32,863 nt of DNA from Candidatus Saccharimonadota bacterium (GCA_016187125.1 JACPKF010000005.1:1-32863); one strand, 5' to 3'; positions 8,932 to 16,411 are shown, counted from the first letter of the stretch. Program-made: numbers and translations. The notes: generated by a model from the letters alone, not told the origin.

Positions 8932-10434
8932 TTATTGTTTATTCTTTTTTGTGTCCTTGTTTTTTGCCGAAACACTTTTTTGTTCGCCACTCTCGTCTTC
9001 GCCTTTATCTTTTGGCTGATCGGAGTCAATTTTTGTAACTATTTCTCCGGTTTCCTTAGAATCTTGGTCGGTCTTTTCGTCCGATGTAGCGACTACTTGA
9101 TCATCATCCGTTTGACTCTGCACTACTTGATCGTCCGTTTGACTCTGCCCGGAGGCCGGTAAATCATCTACCTGTTGATCGGAAGTAGCAGGAGTGGGAC
9201 CGCCTTTTTTACGTCTAAATCGGCGCAAAAATGAAGGTTTTTCGAGTTCTTCTTCTCTATCTTTTGATTCTTGACTAACGGCTTGTTCATTTGGCAAAGA
9301 CCAAATGTTTGGCGATTCGTCACTATGAAAATCATGCACCCCGCCGTGATCAGCATCTTTAAGATCCATGTTGATGTCAGCCATGGTGGCATCGTCCAGC
9401 TGCTCTGAAGAGGCTGGAACTTCAGACTTATCGGCTTGGCGCAGCAGTTCGGCAGTTTGGGCGCTCCGCTTAGCGTAATAAGTATCGTCAAATCCAGTGG
9501 CTACCACAGTTACAATCAGCTCGCCTTCTAGCTCAGGATTAATAGTTGCCCCAAATATTATATTGGCTTCTTCATCAGCAGCAGCCGTGATTGCCTCAGC
9601 CACGGTATTAATTTCGTGCATTGACATATCTTTACCGCCAATGACATTGAACAGAATGCCCCTTGCCCCGTCTATTGATACTTCAAGCAGCGGTGAGGAA
9701 ATTGCTTGCCCAGCAGCCTCTATCGCTCGGTTCTCGCCACTGGCCCGGCCAATGCCCATAAGGGCTGTCCCGGCATTACTCATGACTGTTTTAACGTCGG
9801 CAAAATCCAAGTTAACTAAGCCATGAACGGTTATTAGATCGGAGATGCCCTGCACTCCTTGGCGTAGAACGTCATCGGCTACCTTAAAAGCTTCCAGTAG
9901 TGGTGTACGCCTATCAATTGTCTGCAAAAGCTTATCGTTTGGAATGACAATTAAGGTATCGACGCTTCGGCGGAGTTTATCGATAGCCGCTTCGGCGATG
10001 CGGCGTCTTTTTTCGCCTTCAAAGGCAAAAGGCTTGGTAGCAAAACCGACCACCAAAGCTCCGGCGTCCTGGGCCTGACTAGCCACGATTGGACCGGCAC
10101 CGCTGCCCGTACCACCTCCAGCACCAAAGGTTACAAAGACCATATCGGCGCCTTGAACGGCCTCGGCTATATCGGCTTTGGATTCCTCAGCGGCTTTTTG
10201 GCCTAAGACAGGATCGGCACCCACGCCCAAACCGTGGGTTGTTTCCTTGCCAATGTTAACCTTCCCGGCTGCTTGGGAGTGATGCAGCGCTTGGGCGTCA
10301 GTATTAATGGCCACAAAGTCCACCCCGGTCACGCCGGCGTCTACCATCCGGTTAATAGCCGCTCCCCCGGCGCCACCAACACCAACTACTTTAATTCGAG
10401 CAAATGTTTCGATTGCCGGGTCTATCTTAGGCAT
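8932..10434 (-). CDS. ftsZ: Cell division GTPase FtsZ with a C-terminal extension
   Basis: FtsZ polymerises into the division ring. The 500-residue product has the tubulin-type G-box [10 protein letters not shown] (residues 106-115), the N-terminal [14 protein letters not shown], and the synergy-loop sequence [11 protein letters not shown] near 210. The globular core ends near residue 320. An acidic linker leads to [13 protein letters not shown] (about 398-410), which resembles the conserved FtsA/SepF-binding tail that normally ends FtsZ. Here a further 90 acidic, Gln/Asp/Lys-rich residues follow, including a duplicated QSQTDD-QVV unit. The ATG is preceded by AAAGGAG at a good distance. It lies downstream of ftsA with its own promoter. 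Confidence 0.97.
   Translation of the reverse strand: MPKIDPAIETFARIKVVGVGGAGGAAINRMVDAGVTGVDFVAINTDAQALHHSQAAGKVNIGKETTHGLGVGADPVLGQKAAEESKADIAEAVQGADMVFVTFGAGGGTGSGAGPIVASQAQDAGALVVGFATKPFAFEGEKRRRIAEAAIDKLRRSVDTLIVIPNDKLLQTIDRRTPLLEAFKVADDVLRQGVQGISDLITVHGLVNLDFADVKTVMSNAGTALMGIGRASGENRAIEAAGQAISSPLLEVSIDGARGILFNVIGGKDMSMHEINTVAEAITAAADEEANIIFGATINPELEGELIVTVVATGFDDTYYAKRSAQTAELLRQADKSEVPASSEQLDDATMADINMDLKDADHGGVHDFHSDESPNIWSLPNEQAVSQESKDREEELEKPSFLRRFRRKKGGPTPATSDQQVDDLPASGQSQTDDQVVQSQTDDDQVVATSDEKTDQDSKETGEIVTKIDSDQPKDKGEDESGEQKSVSAKNKDTKKNKQ
9092..9148. repeat. Tandem duplication in the ftsZ tail
   Basis: A unit of about 27-30 bases (ACTACTTGATC...CCGTTTGACTCTGC) occurs twice in a row, differing by one codon. 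It encodes the repeated QSQTDD(D)QVV in the C-terminal extension of FtsZ. Confidence 0.75.
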
Positions 10435-10456
10435 TAAATGCTCCTTTCAGTCGCCT

Positions 10457-10496
10457 TAGCTAAAAGCTGATAGCCGGTAGCTGTTAGCTGGCTTTT
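10457..10496. repeat. AGCTG word repeat in the ftsZ leader
   Basis: Short degenerate repeats of TAGCTG/AGCTAA lie in both orientations and can fold back on themselves. This is one of the AT-rich word-repeat blocks seen in many gaps of this window. Confidence 0.5.
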
Positions 10497-10547
10497 TGCG
10501 TAATGAATCATTATCTCTTTAAATCTCTCACAAATTTAGTTGATTAA

Positions 10548-10577
10548 ATTATACGCAAAAAACTATACTGAATGCAA
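10548..10577 (-). promoter_or_regulatory. Promoter of ftsZ
   Basis: TTGCAT, an 18-base spacer and a perfect TATAAT occur on the minus strand, 114 bases before the ftsZ ATG. FtsZ can therefore be transcribed independently of ftsA. Confidence 0.65.
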
Positions 10578-10636
10578 TTAATACTCACATAAAAGTTTTC
10601 TAAACACCCGTGAATAAAATAGTGTCTCTAAAGTCT

Positions 10637-11875
10637 TTAACGTCTTTTAAAGCGTCTCAAAATACTGTTCAGGCTGCTGCTAACAGATTGCACGATGCCC
10701 GTAGGTAGCTCATCAAACATGCCCGACTGCGGCGGACCTAGCAGCATGTCAAGCATCATTAGTCCAACGGCTGGTGCAAAAACAGTTTCGTCGATATCGT
10801 CTACGACTCTGGGAATATAATTCCACTTGCCGACTCTGGCCGGCAGTTGTAGTACGTCTTTGGTAAGGTCAACTAAACCTGGCAGTTTGGCGGAACCGCC
10901 GACCAAGACAATGCCGCCGGGCAACTTGCGAGAGCGATGAATTTTTTTAAATTCCCTGTCTACATATTCCAGTATTTCTTCGACTCGGGCTTCGGTAATT
11001 ATGCGCATCATCTCGCGGTCAAAGCGAATTTCTTCGCCAGACTTTACAAAACTGCCCTCGCCCGAAGCGGCTTTAGACAGGCTGGCATGTTTAACTTTGA
11101 TAAGATCAGCCACATCAAGGTCGGTCTTTAAGCCGATGGCCAGATCATTAGTTATATGATTGCCCCCCATTGGTATAACGGCTATATGCTCCACTTCTCC
11201 GTCTTCGATAACTACAACATTGGTAGTGGCAGCGCCAATATCAACCACTGCCACCCCCGAATCTTTTTGTTTGCGGTCCAAAACGGCTTCGGCGGCGGCT
11301 AAACTACTGACTGTCCGATGGGCAGCCCCCAGCTCGGCTCTATCTAAAACTTGTTCTAAACTCTTAAGAGCCGGCGTGGAGGCCAGCAGTATGTGAGTGT
11401 CAACTTCCAGCCGAACACCGTGCATGCCAACCGGGTTTTTTATATTGTCTTGTCCGTCCAGCCGATAATTTTTGGCAAAAACCTGAATAATATCCTTATT
11501 GGCCGGCAGTTGTACAATGGTAGCGGCTTCTTCGACTCGAAGCCGATCTTCGTGCGAGATTTCGCGGTCCGGCGAGGAAATAGCAATCACGCCTTTGCTA
11601 TTAATACCCTCTACATGAGAGCCATTGACATTAACGGTAGCGCTTTTAAGCTCGCGACCGCTGACTCGTTCGGCCTCAGTAATAGCCGCTATGACGGCTT
11701 GTGCTACTTCGTCCACATGAGCCACATTACCTTTGCGCATACCACTGTTGGGCGCCGAAGTAGCGGCCAAGATATTAGGAGTTTGGGCATCGTTAGCCAG
11801 TTCGCCAACTACACAGCGAACAGCCTTAGTCCCGATATCCAGTCCGACAAAGTAGCTAAACTTTTCTTCTGTCAT
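10637..11875 (-). CDS. ftsA: Cell division protein FtsA
   Basis: This actin-like ATPase tethers FtsZ filaments to the membrane and recruits division proteins. The 412-residue product has the phosphate-1 motif FVGLDIGTKAVRCVVGE at residues 8-24, an SHS2/1C subdomain after it, the phosphate-2 motif VAVVDIGAATTNVVV near 208-222, and the adenosine motif GGIVLVGGSAKLPG near 318-331. The C-terminus SLNSILRRFKRR is an amphipathic basic helix, the usual FtsA membrane anchor. Length is normal. The ATG has GGCGA-type purines upstream, and the leader contains a palindromic repeat. Placement before ftsZ is the classic order. Confidence 0.96.
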   Translation of the reverse strand: MTEEKFSYFVGLDIGTKAVRCVVGELANDAQTPNILAATSAPNSGMRKGNVAHVDEVAQAVIAAITEAERVSGRELKSATVNVNGSHVEGINSKGVIAISSPDREISHEDRLRVEEAATIVQLPANKDIIQVFAKNYRLDGQDNIKNPVGMHGVRLEVDTHILLASTPALKSLEQVLDRAELGAAHRTVSSLAAAEAVLDRKQKDSGVAVVDIGAATTNVVVIEDGEVEHIAVIPMGGNHITNDLAIGLKTDLDVADLIKVKHASLSKAASGEGSFVKSGEEIRFDREMMRIITEARVEEILEYVDREFKKIHRSRKLPGGIVLVGGSAKLPGLVDLTKDVLQLPARVGKWNYIPRVVDDIDETVFAPAVGLMMLDMLLGPPQSGMFDELPTGIVQSVSSSLNSILRRFKRR

Positions 11876-11913
11876 ACGGCCATCGCCTTATAAGACAACC
11901 TTTCAGGGTTTCT

Positions 11914-12008
11914 CATCGCGCCGGGCACGGCCTTCGACTGCCGCTCAGGCCGCCCTGAGCTTGTCGAACGGGCGAAATAAATTCGATGCTCGGGCTGCTC
12001 TTCCCGAG
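11914..12008. repeat. Palindromic repeat element upstream of ftsA
   Basis: This is a single-core version of the element at 7957-8124: left end CGCGCCGGG, core CCTTCGACTGC..GCTCAGG..CCTGAGC..GTCGAACGGG, right end CTCTTCCCGAG, which pairs with CTCGGG just before it. It lies in the ftsA 5' region. Confidence 0.7.
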
Positions 12009-12040
12009 AAAAAAAGAAATTACGGGGATCTTTTTTGTTC

Positions 12041-12068
12041 ATTGTTTATTGTTTATTGTTTATTGATT
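12041..12068. repeat. GTTTATT word repeat
   Basis: TTGTTTATTG is repeated about three times in tandem. Its reverse complement recurs in the gaps near 27900 and 28385. Confidence 0.6.
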
Positions 12069-12077
12069 TGTACTTGC

Positions 12078-12107
12078 AGTATAACGCTAATGCTTGCCAA
12101 GAGGCAA
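12078..12107 (-). promoter_or_regulatory. Possible ftsA promoter with an overlapping hairpin
   Basis: TTGCCT, an 18-base spacer and TATACT lie on the minus strand. The -35 lies within a perfect GCTTGCC-AAGA-GGCAAGC inverted repeat (12092-12109), a possible operator. Confidence 0.4.
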
Positions 12108-12109
12108 GC

Positions 12110-12143
12110 TCAAGGTTACAGGTTGTAGGTTACAGGTTACAGA
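12110..12143. repeat. GGTTACAG word repeat
   Basis: GGTTACAG or GGTTGTAG occurs four times in tandem just before the terminator hairpin. Confidence 0.55.
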
Positions 12144-12146
12144 AAT

Positions 12147-12181
12147 AAAAAACACCGCCAAATTTCTCTGGCGGTGTTTTT
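12147..12181 (-). terminator. Bidirectional intrinsic terminator
   Basis: ACACCGCCA and TGGCGGTGT close an 8-base loop, with an A-run on one side and a T-run on the other, so it can terminate in both directions. It lies just after the stop codon of the minus-strand gene at 12201. Confidence 0.85.
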
Positions 12182-12200
12182 GGCATAACGAAACGAATAT

Positions 12201-12704
12201 TTAACGTGGTTTGCGGTGAGGTGGCACTTTATCAGCCGGAACAAGGTGGTCTGCCAAATTCTTCACGAAATCAAAGTCTTTTTGCTCCATTTCCATAAGC
12301 CCAGATTGACCTAGACTTTGGTACTGTGCCTCTTTATTACCGTGCGGATAAATTGTTAAGTACGAAAAGTCTTCGAAGTCATGTCCGAAAGGCTTAGTAC
12401 CCCGTCTAATTTTGCCCAAACTACGAACACCAACAAATCCAAAATGATCTTCAGCCTTTTCTCCTTCTAGGCCAAGCTCGCTACCTTTTATAGCTTCAGT
12501 AGCCAGCACTTGTCGAAACCCTGCATGTTTCCAGTGTGACTCTACCGAATAGGCGTCCGCTAGAGGACGATCTGGTCGACGTCCGGCAAAAGGCTCGCTA
12601 TATTCAATGGCAGTCAAAATTTGAGATGCCACTCCAGCGACCAATGCTTCCCTAGGCGCAGTGCGCTCAGCTTGTCTAACTTTTTTATATAGCTGTTCTG
12701 TCAT
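12201..12704 (-). CDS. Protein of unknown function (167 residues)
   Basis: I do not recognise this gene. The product is soluble, mixed in charge, with no signal peptide or transmembrane helix. An N-terminal helical part (residues 1-40) is followed by SEPFAGRRPDRPLADAY, a central stretch with HFGFVGVRSLGKIRRGTKPFG (about 87-107), and YLTIYPHGNKEA before a helical end. It is clearly a real gene: AAAGGA lies 8 bases before the ATG, a consensus promoter lies 35 bases upstream of the start codon, and an intrinsic terminator follows the stop. It is therefore a monocistronic unit placed between ftsA and the toxin-antitoxin pair. Confidence 0.75.
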   Translation of the reverse strand: MTEQLYKKVRQAERTAPREALVAGVASQILTAIEYSEPFAGRRPDRPLADAYSVESHWKHAGFRQVLATEAIKGSELGLEGEKAEDHFGFVGVRSLGKIRRGTKPFGHDFEDFSYLTIYPHGNKEAQYQSLGQSGLMEMEQKDFDFVKNLADHLVPADKVPPHRKPR

Positions 12705-12738
12705 TTTTTTCCTTTCTTGCTTTTGTGAACTTAGCTGT

Positions 12739-12767
12739 ATACTATCATACTTATGCTAAAAAGTCAA
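12739..12767 (-). promoter_or_regulatory. Promoter of the unknown gene at 12201
   Basis: TTGACT, a 17-base spacer and TAGTAT lie on the minus strand. Confidence 0.7.
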
Positions 12768-12779
12768 CAAAAATCGGGA

Positions 12780-13148
12780 TTATTGAACCGGGTTGTGTAG
12801 TTTCAGACCTTCAATTTCGGAAAAATCTTCGGCATTAGCCGTCCAAAGCTCCAAGTGGTGGACCAAAGCCGTAGCCGCGATGATAGCGTCCGGTAAATGT
12901 AGGCCGGGCTTGAGACGTTTGAGTTTAATCGATTGGGCAATAATGGCTTCGTCAAGCTGATAGTTGACGGCCTGTTTAAAAAAGTCCTCAAAGGCTGCCT
13001 CGTCAGGCTTTTCAAGTAAATGCCAGCCCAAAACTTCTATTTGGATGACGCTACAAGCTGCCACCTCCCGCGATGATAGTTGCTTACGCAATTGGTCATA
13101 ACCGGGTTGGCGCGAATAGATAACAATATTACTATCTGCCAATATCAC
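12780..13148 (-). CDS. VapC-like PIN-domain toxin
   Basis: PIN-domain ribonuclease of the toxin-antitoxin type. The 122-residue product has the expected acidic residues: D5 (MILADSNIVI), E38 (VIQIEVLGW), D87 (HLPDAIIAATAL) and D108 near TANAEDFSEI, in the right order and spacing for metal-dependent RNA cleavage. The start is GTG and overlaps the end of the antitoxin gene by 17 bases, which implies translational coupling. The length is typical of VapC. The RNA target cannot be read from sequence. Confidence 0.9.
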   Translation of the reverse strand: MILADSNIVIYSRQPGYDQLRKQLSSREVAACSVIQIEVLGWHLLEKPDEAAFEDFFKQAVNYQLDEAIIAQSIKLKRLKPGLHLPDAIIAATALVHHLELWTANAEDFSEIEGLKLHNPVQ

Positions 13149-13416
13149 GGATTACGCTACTCCATTCATCCACCTCGTCGCGTATGGCTCTTTGCCAGGC
13201 CACAGGATCGGTTATAGACTTCATGGCGCCGCGGTCGTCGGCTAATTTTTGTAGGTTCTGCATTGCCCGCGCAACATTGCCCGCGCGCAGCGCCGGATTA
13301 TTGGGTAGTCCGACTTTTTGGCCCAGTTTTAAGTTTTTAGCGTCAACATAAGCTTTGGGAACTCGTAAAGCATAGGAGTTACCGGTTTTTATAACTGTTG
13401 CCGTGTATTTACTCAT
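13132..13416 (-). CDS. VapB/AbrB-type antitoxin
   Basis: The N-terminus YTATVIKTGNSYALRVPKAYV (residues 3-23) is a swapped-hairpin AbrB/MazE DNA-binding motif. The rest (about 35-94) is helical and should wrap the toxin. I chose the internal ATG giving MSKYTATV (94 residues): an upstream start at 13458 would place 14 extra residues over the promoter and the map stop codon. There is no Shine-Dalgarno. The promoter's -10 box is only 10 bases from this ATG, so the message is probably leaderless. A perfect inverted repeat over the start codon is a likely autoregulatory operator. Confidence 0.85.
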   Translation of the reverse strand: MSKYTATVIKTGNSYALRVPKAYVDAKNLKLGQKVGLPNNPALRAGNVARAMQNLQKLADDRGAMKSITDPVAWQRAIRDEVDEWSSVIRDIGR

Positions 13417-13428
13417 AGTAACTACTAT
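13415..13428. promoter_or_regulatory. Operator-like inverted repeat of the toxin-antitoxin pair
   Basis: ATAGTA-AC-TACTAT is a perfect 6-bp inverted repeat that covers the predicted transcription start, the edge of the -10 box and two bases of the ATG. Its place fits autorepression by the AbrB-type antitoxin. Confidence 0.55.
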
Positions 13429-13454
13429 TGTATATATATTTATAGGCTTGTCAA
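13427..13454 (-). promoter_or_regulatory. Promoter of the toxin-antitoxin pair
   Basis: TTGACA, a 16-base spacer and TACAAT lie on the minus strand. The -35 box starts one base after the map gene ends. Confidence 0.7.
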
Positions 13455-14207
13455 TCAAATTTGAGTTAAAATCTCCGCACTCTTCTCTGTAACCAGCACT
13501 GTGTGCTCAAAATGAGCCACCAGGGAGCCATCACTCATCAGAACCGTCCATTTGTCTTTAGCTGTCTGGACTTGCCAGCCTCCCAAAGACGCCATTGGCT
13601 CAATAGCGATTGTCACGCCGCCATGTAAAACCGAACCATTACCTCTCACACCGTAGTTCGGGATATTTGGTTCCTCATGAATTTTATCGCCTACGCCGTG
13701 GCCGACTAAATCACGGATTATACCAAGCTTATAACGCTCCAAGGTCGTTTGAATAGCCGCCGATATATCGCCAACCCGGGTGCCATCGCCTCTTACAGCC
13801 TCTATTCCGGCCGACAAAGCCCTTTGGCTGCCGGCAAGCAAACGTTTTATATCAGAGGATGGTTGCGAGCCAATATATATGGTCGTAGCCCCGTCGGTTA
13901 TCAGACCCTTATAAATTACGCCTAGGTCTAGGCTCAGTAAATCACCTTTCTTAATGATTTTTTTTGACGATGGAATACCATGTACTAATTCCTGGTTAAG
14001 CGAAGTACAAAGTACATCTGGAAAGTCCTGATGATGTAAAAAGGCCGGTCTGGCTCCTAGAGCTTTGAGTTCTTTAGCTGCCATATTTGCCAGATCCTTG
14101 GTGCTCATACCAGGGGCAGCGGCCCGGCTAACTTGGTCTAAAACGCTGGCCAGAATGCGCCCCCCGGCGCGCATCGCCTCAATTTCGGCCGGGGTTTTGG
14201 CTCTCAC
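13455..14207 (-). CDS. map: Methionine aminopeptidase, type I
   Basis: Removes the N-terminal methionine from nascent proteins after deformylation. The 250-residue product has the five metal ligands of the pita-bread fold: D94 (SLDLGV), D105 (ITDGATT), H170 (VGHGVG), E203 (IAIEPM) and E234 (AHFEHT), plus the substrate-binding H76 in ELVHGIP. Start is GTG with GAAGGG about 9 bases upstream, and the stop is TGA. The order adk then map recalls the spc operon of other bacteria, although secY is absent here. Together with def and fmt in this window it completes N-terminal formyl-methionine processing. Confidence 0.96.
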   Translation of the reverse strand: MRAKTPAEIEAMRAGGRILASVLDQVSRAAAPGMSTKDLANMAAKELKALGARPAFLHHQDFPDVLCTSLNQELVHGIPSSKKIIKKGDLLSLDLGVIYKGLITDGATTIYIGSQPSSDIKRLLAGSQRALSAGIEAVRGDGTRVGDISAAIQTTLERYKLGIIRDLVGHGVGDKIHEEPNIPNYGVRGNGSVLHGGVTIAIEPMASLGGWQVQTAKDKWTVLMSDGSLVAHFEHTVLVTEKSAEILTQI

Positions 14208-14219
14208 GAGACGATCCCT

Positions 14220-14350
14220 TCAGTCGCTCCATTAACCATTTTCAATTGACCGTTTACCATACATTTACCATTAGCCATTAACCACTGATCATGGATAATG
14301 GTAAAAGGATACTGCATTGTGAAGGGTGAAAGGTGAACAGTGAAAAGTTC
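14220..14350. repeat. ACCATT/GGTGAA word-repeat block
   Basis: The map-adk gap is filled with degenerate repeats: ACCATTA in many copies, then the opposite strand's AATGGTAA and GGTGAAAGGTGAACAG. TTTACCATTA can pair with TAATGGTAAA to form a hairpin. The same vocabulary fills the gaps near 14940 and 15900. Confidence 0.6.
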
Positions 14351-14367
14351 TCTAACGGGACTCATAA

Positions 14368-14907
14368 CTAAACTTTTAGCGCTGCCTGAATTTGAGCAGC
14401 AACGTCCTCGATAGAACGACCGCCGTCAACTTCTATAACCTCAAAGCCACAGCCTTTTAAATACTCAAGGCCCGGCAGCACGGAGTCTTCATAAAACTTA
14501 AGCCGCTTGTTGATTGCCTGTTGATTATCGTCGTGCCGAGCGCGAAGTTTTAGTCTCTTGACCGCCTGGTCTTTGGGAAGTCTAATATGAATAATGCCTG
14601 TCAGCTTAAGTTCGCCTTTTTTTATCTTCTCGGCCAGCCATTTGGCCTGATTCAGACTACGTGGACTGCCGTCGAGTATAAATTCATTTTTGTCGGCTCC
14701 GATGTTGATAAATTCTTTTTCTAAGAGAGGCAAAAGTATGCTATCAGGTACTAAAACACCCGATTCAACTGCCACTTTTACCTGTGGGTTATGTCTATTT
14801 TGTCTAAGAATATCGCCGCTTGTCACCATGGGAGCATTTAGACGCTTGGATAGCAATTCTGACTGTGTTCCTTTGCCGCTGCCGGCGATACCAAACAGAA
14901 TAATCAC
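14368..14907 (-). CDS. adk: Adenylate kinase, short form without LID domain
   Basis: Converts ATP and AMP to two ADP. The 179-residue product carries the P-loop GIAGSGKGT (residues 6-14), an AMP-binding region with TSGDILRQ (about 30-37) and LDGSPRSLNQAKWL (about 78-91; the usual LDGFPR has Ser for Phe), and the RLKLRARHDD segment that closes the active site. The insert forming the LID domain is missing, so the enzyme is of the short type; it is about 35 residues shorter than E. coli Adk. Start is GTG with AAAAAGG upstream. The nearest alternative is another small NMP kinase. Confidence 0.9.
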   Translation of the reverse strand: MIILFGIAGSGKGTQSELLSKRLNAPMVTSGDILRQNRHNPQVKVAVESGVLVPDSILLPLLEKEFINIGADKNEFILDGSPRSLNQAKWLAEKIKKGELKLTGIIHIRLPKDQAVKRLKLRARHDDNQQAINKRLKFYEDSVLPGLEYLKGCGFEVIEVDGGRSIEDVAAQIQAALKV

Positions 14908-14930
14908 GAGGCGTTTACCTTTTTCCGTTT

Positions 14931-15020
14931 ACCCTATTGCCATACTTTTACTTTTAGTCGTTTTCCATGGTGAATGGTCAATGGCCAATATATGGTGAAT
15001 AGTTAATGGTGAACAGTGAG
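14931..15020. repeat. GGTGAATGG word-repeat block
   Basis: Degenerate repeats of GGTGAATGG, GTCAATGG and GGTGAATAG fill the gap between the YqeY gene and adk, related to the block at 14220. Confidence 0.55.
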
Positions 15021-15026
15021 CCATTG

Positions 15027-15473
15027 CTAGCTCAATACCTCTTTAACAAGACGGGCGATCGTGGCCCCATCGGCAGAACTGTCTAGTTTAGCTTTAACAG
15101 CACCAATAATTTTACCCATATCTTGCATCGAAGGAGAACCAAACTGGCTGATTTCTTCTTCAATGGCTGATTTTACAGCTGTCTCATCTAATTGTTCGGG
15201 TAGATAAGCCTCGATGATCTTTTTTTCGCTCAGTTCTTTAGCTGCCCGCTCGGTTTCTCCGGCCGTAGTATATATATCAGCTGCTTCTTGGCGTCTTTTA
15301 GCCTCAGCGGCCAAGACTTTTTGAACTTGTTCAATGCTTAGAGCTTCGATTTTAACATTTAAGTTGACGGCTTGGTACTGCAGGCCGTTTTTAAGGCCGC
15401 GTAGGGTTTCAACCTTAGCTTTATCCCCGGCTAGCATGGCAGCTTTTAGGTCTTTGTCTATTTGTTCCTGCAT
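15027..15473 (-). CDS. GatB/YqeY-family protein
   Basis: The 148-residue product is a full-length YqeY protein: an N-terminal helical part with LKAAMLAGDKAKVETLRGLKNGLQY (about 9-33), a middle containing EAKRRQEAADIY (about 57-68) and a C-terminal part with MQDMGKIIGAVKAKL (about 116-130) that resembles the tRNA-binding tail domain of GatB. The role is not established; a link to tRNA-dependent amidotransfer is usually proposed. Stand-alone copies are normal in bacteria and often lie beside rpsU, as here (rpsU is 142 bases upstream). AAAGGA precedes the ATG. Confidence 0.9.
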   Translation of the reverse strand: MQEQIDKDLKAAMLAGDKAKVETLRGLKNGLQYQAVNLNVKIEALSIEQVQKVLAAEAKRRQEAADIYTTAGETERAAKELSEKKIIEAYLPEQLDETAVKSAIEEEISQFGSPSMQDMGKIIGAVKAKLDSSADGATIARLVKEVLS

Positions 15474-15553
15474 TTTAATAAATTCCTTTTTACCAGGCGC
15501 TAGGAAAAGCTAAGTTCTAAGTTTGGATTTATTCCAAGTCCGGCGCGATGAGA

Positions 15554-15588
15554 ACGGGGTCCCCGGCAAAGTTTACTTTGTGGAGTGA
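15554..15588. repeat. Hairpin CAAAG-TTTA-CTTTG between rpsU and the YqeY gene
   Basis: CCCCGGCAAAG-TTTA-CTTTGTGGAG forms a mostly paired stem-loop downstream of rpsU. It has no T-tract and may stabilise the rpsU 3' end. Confidence 0.4.
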
Positions 15589-15615
15589 TAGTACCGTAGG
15601 TTTGTCTCATATATA

Positions 15616-15828
15616 TTATTTACCTAATTTAAGCTTTTTAATCTTGGCAGCTTTACGCTCGCGGCGAACAATCGCTTTGCTTCGCCTATCGCGCTTGCTA
15701 AGCGGTTTTTCAAAGTACTGGCCCATTTTGGCTTCGACCAGCACGCCTGATTGCTGTACCTTGCGTGAAAATCGGCGTAGAAGATTTTCGACCGATTCTT
15801 TAGAATCTTTTCTGGTAACTTGTATCAT
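15616..15828 (-). CDS. rpsU: Ribosomal protein bS21
   Basis: Small-subunit protein at the anti-Shine-Dalgarno region, acting in initiation. The 70-residue product begins MIQVTRKDSKESVENLLRRF, has the conserved GVLVEAKMGQYFEKPL and SKRDRRSKAIVRRERK segments, and ends in a basic helix. Length is normal. The promoter -10 box ends only 9 bases before the ATG, so the message should be leaderless or nearly so. That is unusual for a ribosomal-protein gene and notable for a protein that itself acts on Shine-Dalgarno recognition. Confidence 0.95.
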   Translation of the reverse strand: MIQVTRKDSKESVENLLRRFSRKVQQSGVLVEAKMGQYFEKPLSKRDRRSKAIVRRERKAAKIKKLKLGK

Positions 15829-15837
15829 ATGCGGCCA

Positions 15838-15866
15838 ATTGTACCCTAACAGATGAGAAAATGCAA
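15838..15866 (-). promoter_or_regulatory. Promoter of rpsU
   Basis: TTGCAT, a 17-base spacer and TACAAT lie on the minus strand, very close to the start codon. Confidence 0.7.
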
Positions 15867-15887
15867 AGTTGGGCGGGCCGCCATTAT

Positions 15888-15990
15888 TCGTTTTCCGTTC
15901 ACCGTTTAGAGTGCTTTAGCCATTATCTATTCACCATAGCAAATGGTCCACAGTAAATGCACGGTAAATTGAAAATGGTCAAAGGTAAAA
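15888..15990. repeat. Word-repeat block between the regulator gene and rpsU
   Basis: Degenerate TTCACC/GGTAAA/AATGGTC words like those near 14220 and 14940, with both strands represented. No gene is seen. Confidence 0.5.
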
Positions 15991-15992
15991 GG

Positions 15993-16283
15993 CTAAAGTT
16001 GCTGACGTCTAGTCTGGCTGGCTCGTTGCGATTTAAGCACAATACTTTGAAGCTCTTTAAAAATCGGAAAATTCTTGTTGGTATGGTAGACCTTGGTGTT
16101 ACTCTGGCGCTCGCTCATCAAAAAACCAATTTTTTCTAAACGCTTAAGTTCACGCTGGATATTGCCGGCATCCTCTTTGATTAGTTTTGCCAGACCTCTA
16201 ACATGCGTTTTAAAATCCGGATATTTAGCATAGACCACTATGATTTTTCGGCGCACCCTAGAAGTGATGAACGTGTCAAGCAT
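15993..16283 (-). CDS. Winged-helix (ArsR-like) DNA-binding protein
   Basis: The 96-residue product begins MLDTFITSRVRRKII, then THVRGLAKLIKEDAGNIQRELKRLEKIGFL (about 27-56), a helix-turn-helix with a clear recognition helix, and KVYHTNKNFPIF (about 64-75), a wing followed by a C-terminal helix. This fits the small ArsR-like regulators common in CPR genomes, which often occur alone or beside nucleotidyltransferases. No metal-binding cysteines are present, so it is not a metal sensor of the classical type. GAGGGG lies 8 bases before the ATG. It is divergent from priA; its target is unknown. Confidence 0.75.
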   Translation of the reverse strand: MLDTFITSRVRRKIIVVYAKYPDFKTHVRGLAKLIKEDAGNIQRELKRLEKIGFLMSERQSNTKVYHTNKNFPIFKELQSIVLKSQRASQTRRQQL

Positions 16284-16396
16284 CTAACACCCCTCTTATT
16301 GTTATTCGGACAACGAACAGTATAACCCAGCCGTCCGAGCCAATGCAATACTTCTCTGCTTGTCCCGTACCAAATCCTGAATTCAAGAAGAGGAAG

Positions 16397-16411
16397 TCCG
16401 CCTATGGCGGA
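16397..16411. repeat. Short palindromic repeat TCCGCC-TAT-GGCGGA
   Basis: Identical to the copy at 4339, here in the divergent gap between the regulator gene and priA. Confidence 0.7.

Noticed and set aside
4785-13457. UGA recoded as glycine or tryptophan
   Set aside because: TGA ends nrdJ (4785) and map (13455) at the expected C-termini, so UGA is a stop. TAA and TAG are merely commoner.
13417-13458. Longer antitoxin start (14 extra residues)
   Set aside because: It would overlap the map stop codon, the -35 and -10 boxes and the operator; the AbrB-type motif begins at the later ATG.
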